DNA from: Phoronis australis
Taxonomy: Eukaryota > Phoronida > Phoronidae
Length of the DNA: 64,000 nt
Assembly: GCA_002633005.1 (NCBI GenBank)
Contig: NMRA01000169.1
Span: 219,884-283,883 of the forward strand
Reading direction: 5' to 3'
Position 1 is the first letter of the stretch; every line of letters starts with the position of its first letter. Below, piece by piece: positions 1 to 10,960 of the stretch. The translations under genes were made by a program, and so were the position numbers. The notes beneath the pieces were generated by a model that searched no databases, was not told the DNA's origin, and saw only the letters and a program-made list of their open reading frames with translations.

Positions 1-354
1 CGAAATCTACAGAGCCATTTCCAAGAACTTACATTTATATTTTGTAATTAGTTATGTACATTTATTGGCTACTAGCACAAATGCTAAATGTTGTACCATG
101 TTTTTTCATATTCTCATCGATTTTTCACATTCTCATCGATGCAAAATAAATGCAGTTTTATATAGTTGCTTAATTAATTAATTTAGTTGCCTTGGCTAAA
201 AGCTTGAGTAGTCATTTGAAATCAATTATCGAATTATACAATTTACAACCTTGGGACCAGATACTAGAGAAGATAACAACAGTTTTGGCAGTATGTGCTT
301 TAAATTATATTCATTCTATTATTCACAGATCTGTTTAGTTTATTTAATCAAAAA

Positions 355-890
355 GTGAATTTTGGTTGAGCAGTTGCCTTACCAGCTTCCTCACAAGTGT
401 GTTGCTAGGCAATACGTAACCCCTCCGCTGTGTATTGCCTGAGGCTAAAACACTCCCCATCAGTCCATGTGTGAATTTCATCCCGTTTCTTAATGGATGA
501 TAGGCCAAATCCGTTAATTGAAAAACAGGTTTTCACCTCGTCAAAAATACATTTTTCACTTTAAATTGTCACTTAAAAAGGCATTTTACTTTTTTAGCGA
601 TCCTCTCTGGTGGTCTATGAATATCCTTGATTAAGCACATCTACCAGAATTTAAGAACTTTGGCGAAGAATTACAAATCCACTTTCTTGGTCGGCATTAA
701 CTTTTTCACGGCTTGTGATAACCACAAAATATTTCAACAGGCGTCCCATGAGTTATGCTGCAACAAGCACAAAAGTGAGTGGAGACTGTGACCAGGCCAC
801 TGACACAGTTTGCAAAATGTAGCATGTGAAGACATCGGGAAAAGTATTGTAAGATTCGAGTCCCTTGGACCTTTTTCTCATGAACTGGCA
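355..890 (-). mobile_element. Family A element, degenerate copy A1
   Basis: The reverse complement matches the internal part of the fuller copy at 43368-44511. Shared landmarks are the GACGAGGTGAAAAC block, the segment with AAAGTGGA followed by a TTCTTCGCC-like run, and a GTCCAAGGGA block. It lies head to tail with copy A2, so the two may come from nested or tandem insertion. Boundaries are approximate. Confidence 0.6.
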
Positions 891-999
891 AGGTGTTGAT
901 TAAATTGTATCCTCATGCATGGTTTGCAACATGTAGCCCTCAGCTGGATAGATGCTACAGCACACCCCAACAGTTTCTCTACAACTCTCATCTAGTGAA

Positions 1000-1480
1000 G
1001 TTTAAATGGTCTATAGCCAAAATACAGTCACCAAATAAGTGGTTTCATCTCATCAAAACTACATTTTACACCTTAAACTGTCCCTTAAAAAGCACTTATT
1101 TTCTTCAGCGATCCTTTCTGGTTCTATACATACGAAGAAGCATGCCAATTAGTAAATTAAGATGACGTTGGTGAAGAATTCTTACTTCACTTTTTTGGTC
1201 GCCATTAACCTTTTACACTCACATAATAACCACAGTGTATTTCAATTGACATCACGCAAGTTAGGCAACAACAAGCACGAGACTGAGCAAAGCGCATGAC
1301 CTATGGCAAGACACTTGCAAAATGTAGCATAGGAAGATATACGGTGGCATTTGCAACATTTGTGCCCCTTGGACTTTTTGATTGTCAACTGGCATAATTT
1401 CGCGCAACTTACGCAAGATGTCACCTGGTGAGGAAAGATCAAGTGAACCGCAACAGATTTTCAAGAACAAATTATGTTGA
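1000..1480 (-). mobile_element. Family A element, degenerate copy A2
   Basis: A second minus-strand copy of the family seen at 355-890, 2820-3370 and 43368-44511. It shares the blocks around the GTTAA/GGTGACC segment and the KVQG-like translated patch. Ends are eroded, so coordinates are approximate. Non-autonomous; no transposase frame is visible. Confidence 0.55.
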
Positions 1481-1601
1481 CTAAATTATCAGAGTTGTGG
1501 TATGTGTTAATTATAATTCAATGTGCATGAATGGACGTTTTATTTGATGTTAAATATTCATAATATTTTGAGATGATTAACTTTTTATGAAGATTTTTTG
1601 G

Positions 1602-1976
1602 AGATTTATGCCTCACACTGATCACAACGTCAAAGCTGTTATAAGTACATTTTGCACAAAGAGGGTCAGCTAAGGAGGCCGTTGATGTCTTTAATTCCTT
1701 CTATTTCGAACCAATACTCCTGTAATCAATTCTTTCTTTGGGCAATCCTTTGTTCAGTTACCCAAATTGGAAAGCGGCATTTTCCACAGTACACACTCAT
1801 ATTTAACCATGCCCACCAGGAGCGCGTGCAGTGTAAAAAATGGCCAGTTGCTGATTTGGGCAACTGAAGGAAGGATTGCTCAAAGAAAAAGTTTGATTAC
1901 GGGAGTATTTGTTTGAGTTAGAATTAAAGACGGCGTCCTCCTAAGGTGTCCCTCTATGTGCAAAGGTACTTGCCTA
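1602..1976 (+). mobile_element. Family C inverted-repeat element, copy C1
   Basis: A foldback element. The left arm contains TTTATGCCTCACACTGAT, then AAGTACATTTTGCAC and AGAGGGTCAGCTAAGGAGG. The right arm ends CGTCCTCCTAAGGTGTCCCTCTATGTGC and GGTACTT, close to the reverse complement of the left arm. The outermost part of the right arm is missing where family B begins. It has no coding capacity. The fuller relative is at 4880-5322. Confidence 0.7.
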
Positions 1977-1987
1977 AATGTCAGAAA

Positions 1988-2753
1988 GACCTAAATATCA
2001 GCACTTTTATAAAATCTTACATGAAGCATAATCTGAGAAATTATGCATTTTTGTTCCACTGTAATGCATTCAATGTCCGGCACTGTCTCGTTTTTAAACC
2101 ATTGCTTCATTTCGATTTCACTGAAAGAGGGTGTAATTTAGACCCCCCAAGATGGCCTAAGATATACAATCGCATAAATCAATTATAAAAGTCGAAAACA
2201 AAATCTTTTTCCACTATGAAATCATCTCAATGAACTGACAATACACCACGGTTTCATTTTTTCATTTGTTCTAACTCAAGTCGAAACCCATTTGCGCACG
2301 TGCGTGTGTCATATCAAGAAGGCAAAAAGATGCTAAAAACTCCAGTGAGATTGCAAGAACTTTTTTAGTTATCTGCATTGATTTATCGAGACAAATTAAT
2401 GCAATAATCGGGTTACATTTTATGGATAATTTTGTTGCGCACAGAGCTGCATGTGTTCTAGCAGCAAAAATTTCAAAACAAGGAGTTGTAATTTGGTGAC
2501 ACGGTGTCCGCGGCCACATGGTTAGTCAGTTTTCAGTGGTGTGGCATATGCGGAAACATGGAGTCCGATATATAGGTTCTCCGAGGGTATGCAAATTGTG
2601 CTTTTTAAAGATCACTCAGAACATAAATACTAGTATGGCTTTCAGTGACAATAAACAGAGCGATTACGTACGTATTAAAGGAAAGTCTTGATTTCAGTAA
2701 AGAATTTACAACAACCCAATGCAAAGTGTGCCAAAACATCCAATATTTAGGTC
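1988..2753 (+). mobile_element. Family B inverted-repeat element, copy B1
   Basis: It begins GACCTAAATATCAG and ends with a CCAATATTTAGGTC block, its inverted counterpart. The interior matches the minus-strand element at 28710-29495 over almost its whole length, for example the AGAGGGTGTAATTTAGACC segment and the GTTAGTCAGTTTTC segment. It is about 770 bases with no transposase frame, so it is a non-autonomous DNA transposon (MITE-like). I could not settle a target-site duplication. Confidence 0.75.
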
Positions 2754-2819
2754 GCTTTCATTGACAGACATAACAACAATGTGACTTTAATGAACAGTGA
2801 AAGGCATAATTCGCCAAAA

Positions 2820-3370
2820 AAATAACGGTCAGCTAGAGATGGTGATCACTGCCTACCACATACGTACACATGGAATTATAATTAACACAGGCACAAGTCG
2901 AGAGACGATTCAGTCAAGATAATTTGAACAAATCGATGAAAATCTGTCACAGTTTGCTCGAGTTTCTCTTACCAGGTGCCATTTTGAGGACATCTCGCTC
3001 AGTCTCACACTCAAAGCCTTTGCCTAACTCAAGTGACTCAGTTGAAATACTTTGTGGTTATCGTGCGCGTGGTGAAAAAGTTAACGGTGACCAAAAAAGT
3101 GGAGTTGGAATTCTTCGCCAGTCAACTTAATTCTAGTAACTAAGCTTCATCGAAGATATGTGTAGTAGAAAGGCACGGAACAGCACAACTGAGTGAAGAA
3201 AGTAAGCACTTGATAGTTTTAAGGGTGGAATGTATTTTTGACGAGGTGAAAACTAATCAGTGGCTGAATTTGGTCTACCGCCCATTTAAAATACGCGGGA
3301 CGAAATTCCTACAGAAAGCGATGGGAAGTATTGTAGCCCCTAACCGGCCAACAGAGGGGCTGCGTGTTGA
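2820..3370 (+). mobile_element. Family A element, copy A3
   Basis: Plus-strand copy related to 43368-44511. It shares TTATAATTAACACA, GCCATTTTGAGGA, GACTCAGTTGAAATACTT, TTCATCGAAGATATGT, GACGAGGTGAAAAC and CGGGACGAAA in the same order. It lacks clear terminal repeats here. Its right end comes within about 110 bases of the minus-strand exon at 3480-3676. Confidence 0.7.
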
Positions 3371-3479
3371 CTTATTGACTAGTCACTAGTATTGGCAGTA
3401 TTGCCGAACACTGCAGCCAACCACAAGCCTCATTTACAAAAGGAAAAAAACAAGTCTGTTGTGGTTCAACAGTTATTAC

Positions 3480-3676
3480 CTGCTGTTGTCACTGCTGAGA
3501 AGTTTGACAAGTCCCCACAGGAAGTCCTCGGAACCTGAGTGACACAAAAACTTGTTGATGGTCCGCTCTTTCTCGGCGTGAATATCGTCAACCAACATTT
3601 CTAACGCCTGGTGCGCCCGCTTGTCCCGATGCATTAGCATCGAGAAATAATCACTCGATGACCAGTTTAGCGACAT
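3480..3676 (-). CDS. Putative first coding exon of an unidentified gene (partial)
   Basis: The minus-strand frame opens with ATG at 3676 and gives about 65 residues (starting MSLNWSSSDYF). It runs into a good splice donor, AG|GTAATA, at 3480/3479, with a stop just past the donor. The peptide is hydrophilic and predicted-helical in character, with an LVKLLSSDNSR end that reads like the edge of an armadillo/HEAT-type helix. I do not recognise the family. Its start lies about 300 bases from the divergent ankyrin gene, which fits a shared promoter. No following exon was found to the left. It could be a chance frame. Confidence 0.4.
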
Positions 3677-3974
3677 TCTTCCAAGTTTACATGATCAAAG
3701 ATTTTTGTCGCCTGCCACTCCATAAAAATTGTGAAGAAACTGAAAAATTGTGTACACAAAAGTAAGTCTGTCTATTTCACCCCATCGTTTCGAAGTTGGT
3801 TTCCAATGTAAAGCTCAATGTCACGCGAGAGTTACCGAGATGGGACATTTGCCACCTGTTGGTGAAATCTCACTAAGTTGCCAGCTACCGGAAACAGGTC
3901 TTTGATATTGGAGGAGAAAAGCAGTTAGGCTTTCTTGACAACACTTCCTAAACCCAGAAACACCGTGAGAAGAA
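3677..3974. promoter_or_regulatory. Likely divergent promoter region
   Basis: This is a short unique stretch between the minus-strand start at 3676 and the ankyrin gene start at 3975. It has fewer repeat matches than its surroundings. I see no clear TATA box. Assignment as a bidirectional promoter is inferred from gene orientation only. Confidence 0.35.
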
Positions 3975-4104
3975 ATGGATCAGCGAATGCTGAAAGCTTC
4001 TGCGGATGGCGATATCTCCACTATAATGAAACTTTTGCGGTTGAAATGCAAAGTTAATGTCCGTGATGAACATGGGGTCACTGCATTAGCTAAAGCTGCT
4101 GAAG
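3975..4104 (+). CDS. Ankyrin gene exon 1
   Basis: Residues 1-44, ending GAAG|GTATAC in phase 1. It covers the first ankyrin repeat (MLKASADGDISTIMKLL) and the start of the second. The continuous frame beyond 4104 is intron read-through. Confidence 0.85.
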
Positions 4105-7100
4105 GTATACATCCCGTGACAGCGTTTTCCCGCTCAGTCACTTTACCAGACGAAGGGGTCCTGAGTGCGTGATAACTTCTTACGTCTTTGTTACCTGCCA
4201 AGCACAGTCTTTTACCTGTTATGACAACAGGCACGCCAATTATCTACCAGGCTTATTGCAGACCACGTATGAACACCGTCAAACCCAGAGTGAAGGTGGT
4301 ACGAATAGACGATTAGAAGAATAGATTATCGTAACTTCGGTTGCAGTTGGGCGATTTTGGCGATTTAAAAACTAAATATGATCACCATTTGATGAGGATT
4401 TCAGAAATGCTATTGTTGTATTACTACAGGTTCACTAGCTAGGCCTCTAGAAGTACTCACCAGTTAAACACAGCTACTCAAGCTTCACTGAGTAAAACCC
4501 AATCCCTGACAGCCTGATTGCCAGCAGGATTCCCGCCAGCAGTACAAATAAAAGAAAGGCATCCAGGGAACCACAAAACTGACAAATCAAAAGACACCAC
4601 AGAAAGATAAAGGACAAATGATGTTGACTATTACAAAACTATTGGTTTATGTTAACTTTTATTTTTAAAGAGAGTTGGCCCTCTAACCATGAATGCCAGA
4701 ATGGAGTTAATAAGTCGTCATTGGTTACAGGGGTAAACTTCCCAATTTTAATTGTTGTTGGGCCATAAAATCAAACAAGTTGGGAGCAACGGGGAAACGC
4801 CGTAATGCCATCTCTACTTTGCAGTTGAAACTGTGATGCTCTCATAGAGCTTAATTTCATACGCCGGAAGCTTTTCGATGAATTATGCCTCACACTGATT
4901 AAATCTCCAAAGTCACATTGCTGTTAGTACTGTTTGTACATAGAGGGACCTTAGGAAGTAGTCAATGTCTTTAATTCCTTCCAACTCGAACACTCACTCC
5001 CGTAATGAAACTTTTTGGAGCAGTCCTTTTTTCAGTTTCCCAAATCGGCAACTGGCCATTTTTATACTGCACAGGCCAGAGGATATGATGTTATATCCTC
5101 TAGCGTGTGAAGTGTAAAATTTGGCAATTGCCAATTTGGGCAACTGCATGAACGAACGGCTGCTTGAAAAAATTGGGTTTTACGAGCGTACTGCTAAAGT
5201 ATTTATTTGAGTTGGAAGAGTTAAAGATACCAACGTCCTCCTAAGGTGTCCCTCTATATGCACAAAAGGTACTTATAGCAACGTGAAATATGGTTTAATT
5301 AATGTGAGACATAATTTGCATTTGAAGGCCCTGTGGGAGCATCAGTTAGGTCTCTCCTGCTAAGTACTTGGAGATGGTGGCACTTAGTAGGGCTGTCAAC
5401 TCATCACAGCCATGCACAAAAGTCAAAGAGTTTCACTCTCAATCAGTGTCACACCAGAGAACTAACGCTATCACTACTGAACCAATGAGCTATATATATA
5501 CTGAACATTTTCAGTTCCCACTACGGCCTTTTCCTGTTGATTCCAACTAGTGCGATTCAATAGCCCAATCACAATAAGTTATGAAGATGACTCCTGTAGC
5601 CAATATCTTACATGACTGATTAACTCCATTCTGACGCTTATCACGGTTGCAGGGACAGCTCTCTTTTGTGCGATAATTGCTCTAATCTCCAGTAAGATCG
5701 TATCTAGCCTGATTGGGTTGCACTGTTAAAATATAAGTTAAGTTATAACATATTTGAACATAAACCAATAGCATTTCTGTTCTGAATTCCTTGTCAAAGG
5801 CTGATCATGTTTATTTTTTGAATCGCCAAAATCGCCCAACTACAACCGAAGTTACGGCAATATATTCTTTCTAAATATACCAGTGATCGCACTGGGTTTT
5901 AATTGTGTCCACACATGGTCTGTAATAAGCCTGGTAGATAATTGGCTTGTCTGTTGTCATACCAGACAAAAGGTTGTGCTTGGCCATTTATACAAAGTAG
6001 CTAGATGTTATCACACACTCACAACCCTCTACGTCTGGTGCTAGGTCACTGAATGGGAGAACACCGTCATTAAGTACCACTCCCATGCAGACATAATGGT
6101 GACAGAGTACTCTGAGTTTTAACCTTGCTAACTTACTGGCAATAGCTAGAACATTATACCATCATCACAGACTATTTATTTATTTAAAGTGGTAATTATA
6201 GGTGTGTGTTGTGATTTGTCTTTGCCTCTAGATGTTGCATGGATGTTGCAGGGCAGTCAACAAGAATGTTACGGCTAGTAAACTATGAATTGAAAATTTT
6301 GTCAAATAACATAATTATAGGCTTTATCATCTAACTAACCTCCAAGGTTAGAGGTGGTGTACCACACCTGGGCTATGACAACCTTACTGCTTACAGTTGT
6401 AGGTGCTCTCATATACAAGTAATCCTATTACATGGGCGGTGCCATTTACATGACATTCACCTTATAATCAGCCTAATAATCTGATTTTTGCCCGTTCTCA
6501 TTGGCGGATATTTGTAATCATAGGTACCTCTTTGGAAAATAATCGTTTTTTCTGTTCATCTGATGAGCATGGCAAAATTTTTGTTTGTAGTATTGTGTGC
6601 AGAAAGAAAATGTCACCACCTTAATTGTCAACCAAATGTGCCAAATTTTGGTATTCAACCGACAAAGGCTCAATTATCTGGATATGAATGTAGTTGGTGC
6701 GAAACCAATAATCCAATGTTTGATACCCACTTGAGAACTTCAATCAATATTCTCATTTCTCAAAATAATGCCACAACCCTAGCTGTGGCAAAATAAAATT
6801 GGTTTTCGCCATTCACTTAAATAAGTCGGCCAGAAAACAAGCCGATTTTATTACTATATTGTTCCTCAAACTCATAGACACTACTTGTCCGTCAAATAAG
6901 AATACTTTTTCTATCCAACATATAAAAAGTCAGGCGTAACAAACTTGATTCCATGTATTTTGAAATTTAAAATTTCAAATCATCACTTCAAATTCCACAT
7001 TTCAAATACGTCACTTCACCTTAAGAAGTCAATTGCATAATATTTGCAAGATGTACAAAGACCAAACCTGAAATTATGAGACGCCAGGTTACAATGGAAG

Positions 7101-7686
7101 TACCAAAATAAAACACTGTTATTTTAAATTGAATCACTCTAAATTGATAATGCTGGCAGTTTAAAGAGAATCAATTACTTGAATGTGAAAAAAGTTGGAA
7201 TCAGCTTTCACCATTTCATGGAAAAGTTTGTGTGTGGAAAAAGGTCTCCTTGTATATTTGCTGATTTGTCGGCTACTTTATTAGGTACCTTCCTTCAGTA
7301 CTAACATCAAATCTCACCAATTTCAGACAAATCTTTTTCTTCTTTTTGAAGTCTTCTTACATTGTTACGAGTGCCAGAAGTTTTCAAAATTGTGTGTGCT
7401 TATAGATGATATACTAGTGGTATATATCTTCTGTGAAAAAATTTGAAAATTTCAGGTGTACTTTATTGGTAAGACTTTACCATACTATACAGCTTAGTCA
7501 GTACAACCCAGTCATCAGTTGGCTGGTCAAACTTGTAACAACCTTTTACTGTCATTAACTGCACAATTGACATACTGTGAAACTGAGTAATTAATATTGT
7601 TTGGCTGGGTATAACCTGAGAAGTATGTCACATTTGTCAACAAGGTAACCATGCATTTTACAGTCGGGTGAAGTCTTCACACGCAC

Positions 7687-7724
<38 letters not shown>

Positions 7725-10527
7725 GCACTGCTTTTTTATACCAATTAACACACTCAAATATTATGAACGCGATATTAAAATGTGAAGTACTTTATTCAAA
7801 ATTACTGATAAGATATACATTGCAGGAGGTCACACAGCAGTTGTAAAGATTTTGCTTGAAGCTGGAGCTACTACAGAACCAGTAGATGGCGTTGGTGTCA
7901 GTGCTCTTCACAGAGCTGCTTTAAGTGAGTATTCAGACACTGTATACGATACTAGTTCGGGATTAACACCTGGGGCATTTAAAATGAGAAAATTAACATT
8001 AGACCAAAAAACACGATGGCATGTAGGTGTATTGATGTAAGCTACAAAATATTGCCTAAATATTGGCAGTGTATAGCAGTTACAAGTGAATTGTGTGGGT
8101 TTTGATAGCTGAAACTCTCCGTGGATGGGTGTACACAAGGACGTGGGTGAAAGTCACCAAATGTGGAAATGGGGGTTAGATGACCTAACTCACGTGGTGG
8201 ACATTAAAATCCAAAGCGAGGCTCTCTGCGATAAACAAAGAGGAAATTTACATTGCGTGAGTTAATTGGCTGGTCTTTCAAGTCCAACCTGGATATTAAA
8301 TCTTAAAAATGTGTCGATAATTTACCACAGAGACGTAGAAAAATACATTAGAGAACAAGTCAATGCACCAAAGAGTTGTCTGACGAAAGAGTATAAGTTT
8401 TTTTGCGCAAAACTGTTCGAAACATGAAAAGTAAATATGACCAAACTGCGGCAATCGTCACGATAGTGTTACGGATTAGGTATTGTGCTGAATGAGGGGT
8501 TATGTTTCTTCTTGTAAATTTTTGATAATGCTTTCTACTCTAACCAGATCATCTGCCAGTGACGAGTTGAAGATATATTCAAGATATATTCGACAGTTTT
8601 TCATTGCATTTTACTGTCATGTGCAATTAGTCACATCTGGTTTAATTTGTTGATCAACAGTATTAACATCAAGCATATAGCCTATGTCCTGGTGAGCTAG
8701 GGACTACCGGGACTGACAAGTGATTTGTCATTGATCTGAAAGAATAACTGACGCTATTAAATATATTTTTATTAAAATAAAAAACAGGCTCGTAATTGAA
8801 AATAAAAATTTTTTGACCATTTTTAACTAGTTTTGAAAAAAAAACAAGCACAGCCTCAGAAATCGCTTTGTATTATATCCACTCCCTTGCACACATTCAC
8901 AAGTAATTATTTGACCATCAATTCTGCTTTCTTGGTTTTAATAATTCTTATATACGTCTATTTCATGTGTTAGGTTTCAAATATCAATCTGGACCAAGTT
9001 GAATTTTAAAATTAAAACACCTAACTCGTTCGTCCAAAGCATAACCTTGTTTTTTAGCTCAATTTCAGTTAACTGCACAGAGCAAGCATAGTTATCATGT
9101 TTCTTCAGGGGCCTCGTTCATCCGAGGAAAGGTGCTTGTGTGCCTTCGTGAGAGGGGCACTTTTTCGACGAGTGAGGAGAAAAATCTACCTCCCGGTCAT
9201 CATCAATAGCACACCAGCCCTGTGCTCTTTCAAATTGTCACCTGGGTGGATACATGTGATTTGAGCTTCGGAGTGAACACTAGGATAATTTTTAGAGCCT
9301 CCTGGGGGGAATTTTGGGGGATTTTTCAATATTTTTGAGAGGCAATAGGGCTGATATACGGCCCCAAAATCGAGGGATTGAGGGCCCTGTCTTTTTAGAA
9401 AAGAAATATGCATCATCATTCAACCCGTCATGAAAACAAAGCCTGGCTGACCCAAGATTCTCCGGTCGTTGCTATGACGCTCAGCAACTGAGATGCGACA
9501 AAATAGGCCTACATGATCCAACTTTCCGAAAACATTTATAAAATTTTACACCATATTTTCTTTCATCTCGTGTATGGCAACAACCCAACGCTTCCGAATC
9601 TCAACGTCCTCAGGGCTTGTAAAACAGACAGTTGAATGTCCGTATTTTTTCTAGCTGTTCGAGCAACGCGGAATACAACCAGTATGCCGATAAGCCAACA
9701 GAGCTATTGTAGCGAGCCTCGTTTTGGAATGCGCCTCCTGTCAGCGTGAATTAGGTCGATATTCGAGTTTAGAAACGTTAGGTGTGTGTGTGTGTGTGTG
9801 TGTGCGTGTGTATGTGTGTTAATCTAAGAACAGTAAGATACTCTCCTAGAAAGGCACTTCTTGTTTTGAAAGCATGTTAAAATCATCGCTGGTCAGTTTC
9901 TGCAGTAGTTTCTGCAGTAGTTTCTGCAGTAATACTTGATGTCCTGACAAGAGCTCATTTGTAGTAGGCTCATTTATGCTGAGATAAACCATCTCGAACT
10001 TGATTTTCCTCATTTTGCGTTAATATCTGAAAACGCGTAATATATCCAAAATTTCGCGAGCTATAAAAATTAGGAGGGCATCAAATATTTCATTTCAACG
10101 TAGTCCTAAGGTGGCACTATGTAGCACAGTATTATACACCATGTGCATACACGGGTTTCAAGAGAAAGCAAATTGAATGTTTTTCACGGTCTTATGCACA
10201 ACATGTATACAGTCAGTCAATCATATATTTGCAGACAAACAAACCAATGTAGTTCAGAGCCTTGTACGCCACGGAGCTGATCTGGTGAAAAACAATAAAG
10301 ATGGATTCACTCCCATTGACTTCACAGACTATAAAACAGAATTATGGGATACGTTACATCGAGCAAACAAAGGAATAATACCCGCAGAAGAGGTGGAGAT
10401 TAGCGATGTTCCCGTTATACCTGAGTATGCCATCAAGGTGAAGGAGAAAAAGAGTAAAACTGGGAAAAAAGGGAAAAAAGGGAAAAAGGGTGGGAAAAAA
10501 GGCAAGAAAGGAAAGAAGAAAAAATGA
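3975..10527 (+). CDS. Small ankyrin-repeat protein with Lys/Gly-rich tail (whole gene, 3 exons)
   Basis: Exons 3975-4104, 7826-7924 and 10235-10527 join in phase to 174 codons including TGA (173 residues). The N-terminal ~120 residues form about four ankyrin repeats. Clear signatures are DEHGVTALAKAAEGGHT, VVKILLEAGA, GVSALHRAALS and VVQSLVRHGAD followed by DGFTPIDF. An acidic linker (EEVEISDVPVIPE) leads to a strongly basic tail of alternating KKG units (last ~25 residues). Ankyrin repeats mediate protein binding; the tail could bind nucleic acid, membrane or an acidic partner, which is inference. No signal peptide or membrane segment. The start has purines upstream (AGAAGAAATGG), a good initiation context. 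It is convergent with PSMD5. I do not recognise a named orthologue. Confidence 0.85.
4880..5322 (+). mobile_element. Family C inverted-repeat element, copy C2
   Basis: The arms mirror each other for over 100 bases: AATTATGCCTCACAC, GTTAGTACTGTTTG and AGAGGGACCTTAGGA at the left; TCCTAAGGTGTCCCTCTAT, GGTACTTATAGCAAC and TGTGAGACATAATT at the right. The inner arms carry TTGGGCAACTG-type blocks in both orientations. A foldback MITE without coding capacity, in intron 1 of the ankyrin gene. Confidence 0.75.
7681..7723 (+). repeat. (CA)n microsatellite
   Basis: About 20 CA dinucleotides with two early interruptions, in intron 1 of the ankyrin gene, roughly 100 bases upstream of exon 2. Confidence 0.95.
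7826..7924 (+). CDS. Ankyrin gene exon 2
   Basis: Residues 44-77. It follows TTGCAG and ends at TTTAA|GTGAGT in phase 1. It encodes the most canonical repeat core, GHTAVVKILLEAGA, then GVSALHRAALS. The G completing the first codon comes from exon 1. Confidence 0.9.
9782..9819 (+). repeat. (TG)n microsatellite
   Basis: An interrupted TG tract of about 19 units in intron 2 of the ankyrin gene. It is the opposite-strand counterpart of the CA tract in intron 1. Confidence 0.9.
9896..9934 (+). repeat. Short tandem repeat, unit AGTTTCTGCAGT
   Basis: Three nearly identical ~13-base units carrying TTTCTGCAGTAG, in intron 2 of the ankyrin gene. Confidence 0.85.
10235..10527 (+). CDS. Ankyrin gene exon 3 (terminal)
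   Basis: Residues 77-173 and the TGA stop. It completes the last ankyrin repeat (VVQSLVRHGADLV, DGFTPIDF), then an acidic linker and the KKG-rich basic tail. The poly-phenylalanine frame on the opposite strand here is only the shadow of this lysine tail. Confidence 0.9.
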
Positions 10528-10872
10528 AGAAGGAAATTAACTATGAACATTTTTGTGATACTCTGTAAAGAACAGTGGTTCAAATAGCAACAAATCAAGT
10601 TTCTTGGCATGTGATTAATGCAATGTGAAATTAATGTGCAATGGTGTTGGATTTTAACAGAAAACAGGTGGACAAAAACGTGTGGAAACACATGAGTGGT
10701 TTAGAAATATTTCACACGATCTTCGAATTATTCGAACAAATTTTATTGGATAGTCTCTGCACCAACAAATTGCAAACCATCAAACTATTTTGGACTGCAT
10801 AATTCGAATGCAAAGCACCAGCAGAGTCTGACATAACTAATACGCTGTACAAACACAATCATCAACAATTAT

Positions 10873-10878
10873 AATAAA
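10873..10878 (+). promoter_or_regulatory. Candidate polyadenylation signal AATAAA
   Basis: A canonical hexamer about 345 bases after the ankyrin gene stop, on the same strand. It is the first good match I see downstream of the stop. Confidence 0.5.
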
Positions 10879-10915
10879 CTGGGTAAAGCCACGTAATAAG
10901 TCGCTTTTTTGTTGT

Positions 10916-10960
10916 GATAATGTATGGTTATACAGATAATGTATGGTTATACAGATAATG
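10916..10960 (+). repeat. 19-base tandem repeat
   Basis: GATAATGTATGGTTATACA occurs twice in a row, followed by the start of a third unit. Confidence 0.9.

Larger units (their letters stand above)
1..3479. other. Repeat-rich left flank, no supported coding exon
   Basis: Apart from four inverted-repeat elements listed separately (family A twice, family C, family B, then family A again) I see no exon that can be supported here. If the minus-strand exon at 3480-3676 is real, this stretch is its first intron and the remaining exons lie beyond the left edge or are too diverged for me to find. The open frames here fall inside the repeat copies and are short. Confidence 0.5.
4105..7825 (+). other. 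Ankyrin gene intron 1
   Basis: 3.7 kb between a GTATAC donor and a TTGCAG acceptor. It holds the fuller family C element (4880-5322), a CA microsatellite (7681-7723) and a family E terminus near 7309. I see no further exon; the exon 1-exon 2 junction already completes an ankyrin repeat. Confidence 0.75.
7925..10234 (+). other. Ankyrin gene intron 2
   Basis: 2.3 kb, starting GTGAGT and ending TTTGCAG. It contains a TG microsatellite, a short CTGCAG-bearing tandem repeat and otherwise unique AT-rich sequence. No exon seen. Confidence 0.75.

Noticed and set aside
401-413. GTTGCTAGGCAAT, close to the RFX X-box
   Set aside because: It lies in repeat-derived sequence far from the CCDC180 start; similar near-matches at 35662 and 38633 are intronic, so none is a credible ciliary promoter element.
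10329-10691. Minus-strand frame with a long Phe/Pro-rich run
   Set aside because: It is the antisense shadow of the lysine/glycine codons in ankyrin exon 3.
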